Positions 1-6,039 of a stretch of DNA of 13,162 nt are shown here, in pieces. The stretch comes from Methanosarcinales archaeon (lineage in GTDB: Archaea; Halobacteriota; Methanosarcinia; Methanotrichales; Methanotrichaceae). Each line of letters begins with the position of its first letter. Position 1 is the first letter of the stretch. The stretch spans positions 1-13,162 of the forward strand of contig JAAEEW010000050.1 in the NCBI GenBank assembly GCA_013415595.1, in the 5' to 3' direction. Position numbers and translations under genes: made by a program. The notes beneath the pieces were generated by a model. The model was not told the origin of the DNA, ran no database searches, and saw nothing but the letters and a program-made list of their open reading frames with translations.

Positions 1-7
1 ACATACC

Positions 8-18
8 CATATTTATAG
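8..18 (+). promoter_or_regulatory. TATA-like box near the left edge
   Basis: The sequence CATATTTATAG at 8-18 resembles an archaeal TATA box. A transcript started about 25 bases downstream would begin near position 40, just before the hairpin at 47-66, and could run on into pyrD. The box is nearly symmetric and could equally serve the - strand or the end of a gene lying off the left edge. No start site can be proven from sequence alone. Confidence 0.35.
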
Positions 19-32
19 TTTCAGTGTAATGG

Positions 33-79
33 GAGGGGCTCTACATCCCCGGCCTAAAGACCGGGGTTTTACGCCCCTC
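33..79. repeat. Nested inverted repeat / hairpin upstream of pyrD
   Basis: An inner stem CCCCGG (47-52) pairs with CCGGGG (61-66) around an 8-base loop and is followed by TTTT (67-70). An outer stem GAGGGGC (33-39) pairs with GCCCCTC (73-79). On the + strand this looks like an intrinsic terminator or a leader attenuator before the pyrimidine genes. On the - strand the motif (CCCCGG, CTTTAG-type loop, CCGGGG, then GATGTAG) resembles the palindromic right end of IS200/IS605-type elements that carry TnpB. No tnpB lies beside it, so it would be a solo end. I cannot choose between these readings. Confidence 0.5.
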
Positions 80-92
80 TCCGCACCCCAGT

Positions 93-102
93 TTCTATAA
101 AC
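93..102 (+). promoter_or_regulatory. pyrD: Possible TATA box for the pyrDK operon
   Basis: TTCTATAAAC at 93-102 is a plausible TATA element. It would place transcription start near 125 and give a leader of about 40 bases before the pyrD ATG. A second weaker candidate, CTTTTATC at 133-140, would give an almost leaderless message. Which one is used is unknown. Confidence 0.4.
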
Positions 103-164
103 GTCCCTGCCGCCATTTTCCTCAAGCCAACACTTTTATCCTCCACCGCATAAGCCAATGGAGC

Positions 165-1067
165 ATGAGATCCCTGTCGGGTAACGTCGGAGGCCTGGAC
201 CTCCAAATTCCGGTGATCCTGGCGGCAGGCATTCTGGGAACCACCGGCGCCTCCCTTCGCCGTGCCGCCCTGGCCGGTGCGGGGGCGGTGGTAACCAAGT
301 CCGTGGGGCTCCTGCCCCGGGACGGCCACCCAGGGCCAACAGTGGTGGTCTTGGAGGACGGCCTGATCAACGCCATGGGGCTTCCCAATCCCTCCTTCCG
401 CGGCTTTCAGGAGGAGATCGACGTCGGAAGGACCGGCCCGGCTCCGGTGGTGGCCAGCATCTTCGGCTCGGGCTCTGAGGAGTTCGCAGAGGTGGCCCGG
501 TCGCTGAAGGCCGACGCCTTCGAGCTGAACCTCTCCTGCCCCCACGCCGAGGGGCTGGGGGCGGAGATCGGCTGCCAGCCGGACAACGTGGAGCAGATCA
601 CCCGGGCGGTGAAACGATCGGTGGACGTCCCGGTGTGGGTGAAGCTGACCCCCAACGTCTCCGACATCCGGGCCCTGGGCCTGGCCGCCCAGGAAGGGGG
701 AGCTGACGCCGTGGTGGCCATCAACACCCTCCGGGCCATGGCCATCGACATTCAGTCAGGCTATCCCATCCTCGGCAACAGCTTCGGCGGCCTCTCCGGA
801 CCGGCCATCAAGCCGGTGGCGGTAAAGGCGGTCTACGACCTCTCCGGAGTCCTGGAGATCCCGGTAATCGGGGTGGGCGGGATATCCGACTGGCAGGACG
901 CCGTGGAGATGATGATGGCCGGAGCATCTGCCGTTCAGGTGGGAACGGCCCTGATGGGCGGCTACGGAGTCTTCCAGGAGATCGCCCGGGGAATCGCCAG
1001 CCACCTGGACCGCAAGGGCTGGACCATGGAGGAACTGGTGGGCCTGGCCAGGAGGAGAGTGGCATGA
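165..1067 (+). CDS. pyrD: Dihydroorotate dehydrogenase, class 1B catalytic subunit PyrD
   Basis: This 300-residue TIM-barrel flavoprotein oxidises dihydroorotate to orotate, the fourth step of UMP synthesis. Visible family motifs are K45 in TKSVGLLPRDGHPGP (FMN/active-site region), INAMGLPN at 68-75 (substrate loop), ELNLSCPH at 120-127 with C125 as the class 1 catalytic base, WVKLTP at 158-163, NTLRAMAID at 187-195, and the C-terminal phosphate-binding stretch IGVGGI at 235-240 followed by VQVGTA. The ATG at 165 is chosen because an upstream ATG at 158 runs into a stop after eight codons. The stop overlaps the pyrK start in an ATGA, implying translational coupling of the two subunits of the heterotetrameric enzyme. 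The loop reads SCPH where many class 1 enzymes have SCPN. Confidence is high because pyrK follows directly. Confidence 0.95.
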   Translation: MRSLSGNVGGLDLQIPVILAAGILGTTGASLRRAALAGAGAVVTKSVGLLPRDGHPGPTVVVLEDGLINAMGLPNPSFRGFQEEIDVGRTGPAPVVASIFGSGSEEFAEVARSLKADAFELNLSCPHAEGLGAEIGCQPDNVEQITRAVKRSVDVPVWVKLTPNVSDIRALGLAAQEGGADAVVAINTLRAMAIDIQSGYPILGNSFGGLSGPAIKPVAVKAVYDLSGVLEIPVIGVGGISDWQDAVEMMMAGASAVQVGTALMGGYGVFQEIARGIASHLDRKGWTMEELVGLARRRVA

Positions 1068-1864
1068 GAGAAGGAGCAATCGGAGGAACGGCGGCAAGGG
1101 CGACGGATGGGGTGATCAAAGAGGTGATAGTGGAGTCCGATGCCGTTCGCACCTTCTGCTTCCAGGAGCCCCACTCTCCTTGGCCCGGCCAGTACATGAT
1201 GGTCTGGGTCCGGGGGGTAGACGAGATTCCCATGAGCTTCTCCGGTCCGGACAGGATGACCGTGCACGCCGTGGGAGAGGCCACCCGGGCCCTGTTCGAC
1301 CTTCAGGCCGGAGACGCCCTGGGGCTGCGGGGTCCTCTGGGCAACGGCTTTAGCCTGGTGGGCGAGAAGATCCTGCTGGTGGGAGGCGGGGTGGGCGTGG
1401 CTCCTTTAGCCTTTCTGGGAGACGAGGCCCGCAAGGCGGGGATGGAGGTCACCTCCCTCATAGGATTTCGAACCGCGTCCGACGTGGTCCTCAAGTCCCG
1501 CCTGGAGGGCCTGGGAGAGCTGATTCTCACCACCGACGACGGCAGCGCCGGGGTCAAAGGATTCGTCTCCGCCGGCCTGGCAAAGGTGGACCTGGAGGAG
1601 GTGGACCAGATCTACCTGTGCGGCCCGGAGCTCATGATGTGGGATGTGATCAACAGGTGCAGGAGCCGGGCGGACCGGATTCAGGCCTGCATCAACCGCT
1701 ACTTCAAGTGCGCGGTGGGAGTCTGCGGCTCCTGCTGCCTGGACCCGGAGGGGATCAGGGTGTGCGCGGAGGGGCCGGTCATAACCGCAGAGCGGCTGCT
1801 GGAGGGCGAGTTTGGACGCTACCGGCGCGGGCCTTCCGGATCGATTGGCTCGTGCCAGGGATGA
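1064..1864 (+). CDS. pyrK: Dihydroorotate dehydrogenase electron-transfer subunit PyrK
   Basis: This 266-residue FAD and [2Fe-2S] protein passes electrons from PyrD to NAD+. Residues 15-95 form the ferredoxin-reductase-like FAD barrel. LLVGGGVGVAPL at 104-115 is the nucleotide-binding start of the NAD domain, and YLCGPELMM at 184-192 is the typical C-terminal CGP motif of this reductase family. The iron-sulfur cluster ligands are visible as C216, C221, C224 and C234 in the pattern C-x4-C-x2-C-x9-C, with an extra C225 alongside. The length is normal for PyrK. The start overlaps the pyrD stop by four bases. The last 15 residues (GPSGSIGSCQG-type tail) are not part of the known fold and look like a variable extension. 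Confidence 0.95.
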   Translation: MREGAIGGTAARATDGVIKEVIVESDAVRTFCFQEPHSPWPGQYMMVWVRGVDEIPMSFSGPDRMTVHAVGEATRALFDLQAGDALGLRGPLGNGFSLVGEKILLVGGGVGVAPLAFLGDEARKAGMEVTSLIGFRTASDVVLKSRLEGLGELILTTDDGSAGVKGFVSAGLAKVDLEEVDQIYLCGPELMMWDVINRCRSRADRIQACINRYFKCAVGVCGSCCLDPEGIRVCAEGPVITAERLLEGEFGRYRRGPSGSIGSCQG

Positions 1865-1868
1865 CATC

Positions 1869-2591
1869 ATGATGGTCAAATTCAGAGCGGAAGGTCGCGT
1901 GCTGGAGGGCACGCTGGAAGGAGAGACGGTCGAGGGGCAGGGGCGCAGTTACCGGCTGGAGGAGGTGGAGCTTCTGGCCCCCTGCAGCCCCAGCAAGGTG
2001 GTCTGCGTGGGATTGAACTACCGGGAGCACGCCCGGGAGCTGAAGATGGAGATCCCCGGCGAGCCCATCATCTTCCTGAAACCGCCGTCCTCAGTGGTGG
2101 GCCCCGGGGCAGATATCGTGATGCCCGGGAGCAGCAGCCAGGTGGACTATGAGGGAGAGCTGGGCATGGTGATCGGGCGGCGCTGCAAGGACGTCCCGGC
2201 AGACGAAGCCGGAGCCTATATCCTGGGATTCACCTGCTTCAACGACGTCACCGCCCGGGACCTGCAACGGAAAGACGGCCAGTGGACCCGGGCCAAGAGC
2301 TTCGACACCTTCGCGCCCCTGGGCCCGGGCATAGTCCCCCTCTCCCTGAAGGAGGCCGGGTCGGCCCGCATCCAGACCCGGGTCGACGGCCAGGTCAGAC
2401 AGGACTCCAGCACCTCCGACCTGATCTTCTCCCTGCCCCGCCTGCTGGAGTTCATAAGCGGCATCATGACCCTGGAGAGGGGCGACGTGATCGCCACCGG
2501 CACGCCTCCGGGGGTAGGACCGCTGAAAAGAGGGGAGACGGTGGAGGTGGAGATCCAGGGCATCGGGATTCTCTGCAACCGGACCGTCTGA
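1869..2591 (+). CDS. Fumarylacetoacetate hydrolase (FAH) family protein
   Basis: This 240-residue protein belongs to the FAH superfamily, which contains acylpyruvate hydrolases, oxaloacetate decarboxylases and 2-hydroxyhepta-2,4-dienedioate isomerases. Family signs are GLNYREHARE at 48-57, the divalent-metal ligands E95 and E97 in VDYEGEL and D126 in FNDVTARD, RAKSFDTFAPLGP at 141-153, and GDVIATGTPPGVG at 205-217. The exact substrate cannot be read from the sequence; oxaloacetate or an acylpyruvate is likely in an archaeon lacking aromatic degradation. The gene starts 4 bases after the pyrK stop. Two adjacent ATGs (1869 and 1872) are both possible. An upstream in-frame ATG at 1812 would overlap pyrK by over 50 bases and add residues not typical of the family, so I rejected it. 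Confidence 0.9.
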   Translation: MMVKFRAEGRVLEGTLEGETVEGQGRSYRLEEVELLAPCSPSKVVCVGLNYREHARELKMEIPGEPIIFLKPPSSVVGPGADIVMPGSSSQVDYEGELGMVIGRRCKDVPADEAGAYILGFTCFNDVTARDLQRKDGQWTRAKSFDTFAPLGPGIVPLSLKEAGSARIQTRVDGQVRQDSSTSDLIFSLPRLLEFISGIMTLERGDVIATGTPPGVGPLKRGETVEVEIQGIGILCNRTV

Positions 2592-2592
2592 A

Positions 2593-2635
2593 GGAGGCTA
2601 TTCCTCGGGGGAGGCCTCCGGGGAGGCTATTCCTC
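2593..2635. repeat. Direct repeat flanking a perfect palindrome
   Basis: GGAGGCTATTCCTC occurs twice, at 2593-2606 and 2622-2635. Each copy can fold on itself (GAGG/CCTC). Between them lies the perfect palindrome GGAGGCCTCC (2610-2619). The array sits just after the FAH stop in the convergent gap, so a role in transcript ending is plausible but unproven. Confidence 0.6.
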
Positions 2636-2652
2636 AAAGAAGGCCATTTTGC

Positions 2653-2669
2653 AGGGCGGGATTTGCCCT
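2653..2669. terminator. Candidate terminator hairpin between convergent genes
   Basis: AGGGC at 2653-2657 pairs with GCCCT at 2665-2669 around a 7-base loop. It lies 20 bases beyond the ADH synthase stop codon on the - strand. On that strand only a weak T-rich stretch follows, so the call is tentative. Confidence 0.35.
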
Positions 2670-2688
2670 AGGGTGATGAAGGCGGGCT

Positions 2689-3495
2689 TCACTTCAGGAT
2701 GCCCGCCGCCTCTTCTGCGCTCTTGGCGTGATGGACTATGGCCGAGATTGCCCTGGTCATCTTGGTGGGGTCGTTGTGCTGGAAGACGTTTCGGCCTATG
2801 GCTACGCCCCGGCCTCCGGCGGCCATGGCCCCCTCGATCATCTGCAGGAACTCCAGGTCCGTCTCCGTCTTGGGCCCTCCGGCCACCACCACCGGCACCG
2901 GACAGCCGCCCACCACGTCCCGGAAGGTGTCCAGATCGCCGGTGTAGTTGGTCTTGACGATGTCCGCTCCCAGCTCCGCCCCGGCCCGGGCGGCCAGGGC
3001 CACAACCTCGGGATCGTTGGGATTGGAGATCTTGCTTCCCCGGGGGTACATCATGGCTATCAGGGGCATCCCCCAGAAGTCGCAGCTCTCGGCCACGGCC
3101 CCCAGAATCTTGAGCTGGTCGGCCTCGGTCTCCGAGCCCACGTTTATGTGAACGCTCACCGCATCGGCCCCCATCTTCAGGGCCTCCTCCACGCAGCAAA
3201 CCTGAACCTTGTTGTTGGGATCCGGTCCCAGAGAGGTAGAGGCGGACATGTGCACGATGAGGCCCACGTCCATTCCGTAGCCCCGGTGTCCGTGACGGAC
3301 CATGCCCTTCTGCTGCAGCACGGCATTGGCCCCGCCCTTGGCCACCTTGTCCACCATGTCCGCCAGGTTGGCCAGCCCCTTCACCGGGCCGAGGGAGATC
3401 CCGTGATCCAGGGGTATGATGACCGTGTTTCCGCTGTCTCTATCCATGATCCTCTCGATTCTGACTCGTTTCCCTATCTCGCTCAATGCTGACAC
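2689..3495 (-). CDS. 2-amino-3,7-dideoxy-D-threo-hept-6-ulosonate (ADH) synthase
   Basis: This class I aldolase-like TIM barrel (268 residues from the GTG) makes ADH, the first step of the archaeal route to 3-dehydroquinate and aromatic amino acids when DAHP synthase is absent. Recognisable parts are IIPLDHGISLGP at 26-37, MMYPRG at 148-153, and the Schiff-base lysine K181 in DIVKTNYTGD. D30, Y150 and K181 have the same spacing as the active-site Asp, Tyr and Lys described for the Methanocaldococcus enzyme. GVAIGRN near the C-terminus is the phosphate-binding end. The start is uncertain: the purine-rich AAGGAG directly abuts the GTG at 3495, whereas a TTG three codons later (3486) sits 8 bases from it, so TTG 3486 may be the real start. 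The gene is alone on this strand and divergent from the PC4-like gene. Confidence 0.92.
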   Translation of the reverse strand: MSALSEIGKRVRIERIMDRDSGNTVIIPLDHGISLGPVKGLANLADMVDKVAKGGANAVLQQKGMVRHGHRGYGMDVGLIVHMSASTSLGPDPNNKVQVCCVEEALKMGADAVSVHINVGSETEADQLKILGAVAESCDFWGMPLIAMMYPRGSKISNPNDPEVVALAARAGAELGADIVKTNYTGDLDTFRDVVGGCPVPVVVAGGPKTETDLEFLQMIEGAMAAGGRGVAIGRNVFQHNDPTKMTRAISAIVHHAKSAEEAAGILK

Positions 3496-3502
3496 TCCTT
3501 TT

Positions 3503-3541
3503 TGTTAGAATGCTCCGTTATGTTAGCATGAGCCATGTTAG
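3503..3541. promoter_or_regulatory. Triple TGTTAG motif in the ADH synthase leader/promoter
   Basis: TGTTAG(A/C)A appears at 3503-3510, 3521-3528 and 3536-3543, at offsets of 18 and 15 bases. Read on the - strand this is (T)TCTAACA/TGCTAACA repeated in the direction of the ADH synthase gene. The copies lie between the likely TATA box (CTTAAATACA, 3560-3551 on the - strand) and the start codon, the usual place for a repressor operator in archaea. A link to control of aromatic synthesis is inference. Confidence 0.4.
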
Positions 3542-3550
3542 CAAATAACA

Positions 3551-3560
3551 TGTATTTAAG
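3551..3560 (-). promoter_or_regulatory. Likely TATA box for ADH synthase
   Basis: Read on the - strand the bases are CTTAAATACA. Transcription would start near 3530, giving a leader of roughly 35 bases. TATAAATAAAG at 3581-3571 on the same strand is an alternative. Confidence 0.45.
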
Positions 3561-3571
3561 AATGGCGCTAC

Positions 3572-3581
3572 TTTATTTATA
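3572..3581 (+). promoter_or_regulatory. TATA box for the PC4-like gene
   Basis: TTTATTTATA lies 34-43 bases before the GTG start at 3615. Transcription would begin about 10 bases before that codon, so the message would be nearly leaderless. This fits the absence of a visible Shine-Dalgarno sequence. An imperfect palindrome (GGAGA at 3584-3588 and TCTCC at 3595-3599) lies around the start region. Confidence 0.55.
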
Positions 3582-3614
3582 CGGGAGAGGATCATCTCCA
3601 CTGGGTAGATTTCT

Positions 3615-3812
3615 GTGGACGAGGAGATAGGTCGAATCCGCAAAAACGACACCAGCGAGGTGGTGGTCAGGAGGACTGAGTTCAAGGGCTCCATAGGGAT
3701 AGACATCCGGGAGTATCTGACCTCTGAACGCTACACCGGCTGGTCCAAAAACGGCATCAGAATACCGCAAGAGCAATGGCCCTCCTTCAAGGAGATCCTG
3801 GACAGGGTTTAG
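3615..3812 (+). CDS. PC4-like (transcription coactivator p15 family) ssDNA-binding protein
   Basis: This 65-residue protein matches the PC4/p15 fold pattern: basic start GRIRKND at 6-12, strand EVVVRRTEFKG at 15-25, strand GIDIREYL at 28-35, turn and strand TGWSKNGIRIP at 41-51, and the closing helix EQWPSFKEILDRV at 53-65. Known PC4 proteins dimerise and bind single-stranded or melted DNA, aiding transcription and genome stability. A role at archaeal promoters is inferred from the family. There is no ATG, so GTG at 3615 is the best start and gives a protein consisting of little more than the domain. The next gene begins one base after its stop, so the two are almost certainly co-transcribed. 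Confidence rests on pattern recognition, not a database search. Confidence 0.75.
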   Translation: MDEEIGRIRKNDTSEVVVRRTEFKGSIGIDIREYLTSERYTGWSKNGIRIPQEQWPSFKEILDRV

Positions 3813-3813
3813 A

Positions 3814-4635
3814 TTGCCGGAGAAGACGGAGAACCAGTTGCGGTTCGAGTCCGAATACAAAGGCTGGCTTCGCGGAGTGGCGGGCGACGTAGCCTCCCGC
3901 ATGTTCCGCCTGCCCGGCGACCGGCGCGAAGGCCTGCTGGAGGCCTACCGGAAACTGGAAGACCCGGGAAAGCTGTTTTTTACCTCGCCCCATCTGCAGA
4001 GGATAACGGAGCTGGTGGGGGAGCAGGCATCCAATTTCATCATGGTGGAGACCGAGGGCATAACCATATTCCCTTCCATCTACTCCAGCGCCCCCAACAC
4101 CCTGGACTTCGCCCTGGCCATGAGCCGGAGATTTTACCTGGACGGCCTGTGGTACCCCATCATAGCCCTCAACTCGGCCTACGTGGAGCAATCCACCGAT
4201 AAGATGCTGGCCTTCGCCCTGGAGCACGAGTTCCAGATGAGCCGCATTTACGAGGATATCTCCCTGGAGTTCCGGGCCCCCTCGCCCGGAGAGAAGAAGC
4301 TGATAGCCGACGCCGCCGAGAATACAACCATCGGCAAGCTGAACATAATCCCGGACGAGCTTCGCCAGGACGAGGCCCTGATGCTCCGGCTAACCGAGAT
4401 CATGCCCCTCATCCCCAAGCCCTACTCGGAGATGGCCCTGCTTTGCTACCTGGAGGATAACGTCACCCAGCTATGCAGTCGCGGCATAAAATCCAGGAGC
4501 GAAGACGAAGAGGCCTTCGGCCGGGAGCTGTTCGAGGAGTTCAACGGCTGGAGGGACGTGACCAGGAGCAGCTATCTGCTCTACGTATCGGAGGTCCACC
4601 ACCGTCTGAGAGACTCCTTCCGGGGATACGTCTGA
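3814..4635 (+). CDS. Conserved-looking protein of unknown function
   Basis: I do not recognise this 273-residue protein. It has no signal peptide or evident membrane span and looks soluble and largely helical, apart from a beta-like stretch NFIMVETEGITIFPSIY at 74-90. Notable parts are the segment FALEHEFQMSRIYEDIS at 134-150, which holds an H-E pair but not a complete HExxH zinc-protease motif, a PLIPKPYSEMALLCYLED stretch at 198-215, and an acidic run SRSEDEEAFGRELFEEF at 227-243. The proposed start is TTG at 3814, one base after the stop of the PC4-like gene; no ATG lies near. Good codon bias and the tight junction support a real gene. The neighbour suggests a task linked to DNA or transcription, but this is only context. 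Confidence 0.8.
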   Translation: MPEKTENQLRFESEYKGWLRGVAGDVASRMFRLPGDRREGLLEAYRKLEDPGKLFFTSPHLQRITELVGEQASNFIMVETEGITIFPSIYSSAPNTLDFALAMSRRFYLDGLWYPIIALNSAYVEQSTDKMLAFALEHEFQMSRIYEDISLEFRAPSPGEKKLIADAAENTTIGKLNIIPDELRQDEALMLRLTEIMPLIPKPYSEMALLCYLEDNVTQLCSRGIKSRSEDEEAFGRELFEEFNGWRDVTRSSYLLYVSEVHHRLRDSFRGYV

Positions 4636-4658
4636 ACGAAATGGCGAGCGGCCCCTCC

Positions 4659-4695
4659 CCGGGAGAATGGAACTCTATTTGACTTTGTCTCCCGG
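4659..4695. repeat. Inverted repeat between two operons
   Basis: CCGGGAGA at 4659-4666 pairs with TCTCCCGG at 4688-4695, separated by a 21-base T-rich loop. It lies just past the unknown gene and just before the aIF2 gamma TATA box. It could help end the upstream transcript; the loop is large, so confidence is low. Confidence 0.35.
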
Positions 4696-4703
4696 TTGGT
4701 GAA

Positions 4704-4713
4704 CTATTTATAC
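4704..4713 (+). promoter_or_regulatory. eif2g: TATA box of the aIF2 gamma operon
   Basis: CTATTTATAC at 4704-4713 is the best TATA match in this 129-base gap. Transcription would start near 4738, leaving a leader of about 27 bases with a clear ribosome-binding site (AAGGAGA, 4750-4756) 8 bases before the TTG start. Confidence 0.65.
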
Positions 4714-4764
4714 AGTGTTTCCTCTTAGAAAGGTCCATCACATTGATTTAAGGAGATCCCAATC

Positions 4765-5991
4765 TTGGCAAAACCGGAAGCTAATATAGGAATGGTAGGT
4801 CACGTCGACCACGGGAAGACCACCCTGGTCAGCGCCCTATCAGGAGTATGGACAGATCAACACAGCGAGGAGATCAAGAGGGGCATCTCCATTCGTCTGG
4901 GATATGCCGACGCCACATTTAGAAAGTGCCCCACCTGTTCTGAGCCGGACTGCTACACCGTACAGAAGACCTGCCCCCACTGCGGAGGAGAGACCGAGGT
5001 TCTGAGGACCATCTCGTTTGTGGACTCCCCCGGCCACGAGACCCTCATGGCCACCATGCTCTGCGGCGCGGCCATCATGGACGGAGCGGTGCTGGTCATT
5101 GCCGCCAACGAGTCCTGCCCCCAGCCCCAGACCAAAGAACATCTGATGGCCCTGAACATCATAGGCATCAAGAAGATAGTGATAGTGCAAAACAAGATCG
5201 ACCTCATATCCAGAGAGCAGGTGGTGGAGCACTATCAGCAGATCAAGAAGTTCGTGAAGGGCACGGTGGCCGAAAACGCCCCCATCATCCCCGTCTCCGC
5301 CCAGCAGAACATCAACGTGGACGTGGTGATCCAGGCCATAGAGGAGGTCATCCCCACCCCGGTGCGGGACATCGAGAAGCCGCCCCTGCTCAAGGTAGCC
5401 CGGTCCTTCGACGTCAACCGGCCGGGAACCCCGCCGGAGAGCCTGGTGGGAGGGGTCATCGGCGGGTCCCTCAGCCACGGCCGCCTGGCCCCGGGAGACC
5501 TGGTGGAGGTATCGCCGGGCAGGCTGGTGGAGTCGGAGGGCCGCAAGCAATGGGTGCCCATCCAGACCAAGATAACCAGGCTGCTGGCCGGCGGAGATAC
5601 CCAGGACGAGGTCACCCCCGGAGGGCTGGTGGGCGTGGGAACCCAACTGGACCCGGTGATGACCAAGAGCGACGCCCTGGTGGGCCAGGTGGCCGGAGAG
5701 CCGGGCAAGCTGCCCCCGGTGTGGGAGTCCTTCCTGATGGAGATGCAGCTCCTGGAGCGGGTGGTGGGAGCCACCGACGAGTCCCTGGTGGAGCCCATTC
5801 ACACCAGCGAGCCTCTGATGCTGAACGTGGGCACGGCCACCACGGTGGGAGTGGTCACCAGCGCCCGGGAGAGCGGCAAGGTTCAGGTCCAGCTCAGAAG
5901 GCCGGTCTGTGCCGATATCGGGGATCGCGTGGCCGTGAGCAGACGCATCGGAGCCAGGTGGCGGCTAATTGGCGTTGGAACCATCATCTGA
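4765..5991 (+). CDS. eif2g: Translation initiation factor aIF2, gamma subunit
   Basis: This 408-residue GTPase carries initiator Met-tRNA to the small ribosomal subunit as part of the aIF2 heterotrimer. The G domain shows G1 GHVDHGKTT at 12-20, G3 DSPGH at 87-91, G4 NKID at 143-146 and G5 SAQ at 178-180. Between G1 and G3 lies the gamma-specific zinc knuckle with C55, C58, C70 and C73. Domains II and III follow from about residue 205, with the characteristic RSFDVNRPGT and GGVIGG segments. Length is normal for the family. The start is TTG at 4765, supported by AAGGAGA 8 bases upstream and by MAKPEANIGMVGHVDHG fitting the family N-terminus. It leads the operon that continues through the ribosomal proteins. 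A weak hairpin lies after its stop. Confidence 0.98.
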   Translation: MAKPEANIGMVGHVDHGKTTLVSALSGVWTDQHSEEIKRGISIRLGYADATFRKCPTCSEPDCYTVQKTCPHCGGETEVLRTISFVDSPGHETLMATMLCGAAIMDGAVLVIAANESCPQPQTKEHLMALNIIGIKKIVIVQNKIDLISREQVVEHYQQIKKFVKGTVAENAPIIPVSAQQNINVDVVIQAIEEVIPTPVRDIEKPPLLKVARSFDVNRPGTPPESLVGGVIGGSLSHGRLAPGDLVEVSPGRLVESEGRKQWVPIQTKITRLLAGGDTQDEVTPGGLVGVGTQLDPVMTKSDALVGQVAGEPGKLPPVWESFLMEMQLLERVVGATDESLVEPIHTSEPLMLNVGTATTVGVVTSARESGKVQVQLRRPVCADIGDRVAVSRRIGARWRLIGVGTII

Positions 5992-6016
5992 GGAACGGCG
6001 GTCCTATCCCCGTTCC
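5992..6016 (+). other. Hairpin in the gap between aIF2 gamma and the PIN gene
   Basis: GGAACGG at 5992-5998 can pair with CCGTTCC at 6010-6016 around an 11-base loop. It begins right after the aIF2 gamma stop codon and has no T-run, so a processing or stability element is more likely than a terminator, if it acts at all. Confidence 0.4.
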
Positions 6017-6039
6017 CAGGCTTGCAGGATGTCTGGCCA

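Noticed and set aside
1812..1868. A longer N-terminus for the FAH-family protein from ATG 1812
   Set aside because: It would overlap pyrK by 53 bases and add residues that do not match the family; ATG 1869 follows the pyrK stop neatly.
2673..2720. GTGATGA resembling a C box of a C/D guide RNA
   Set aside because: No CTGA D box lies at a suitable distance and no second box pair is present.
4840..5802. A 320-codon open frame on the - strand opposite aIF2 gamma
   Set aside because: It is antisense to a certain gene, has no domain sense (His/Leu/Gly-rich), and results from GC-biased third positions.
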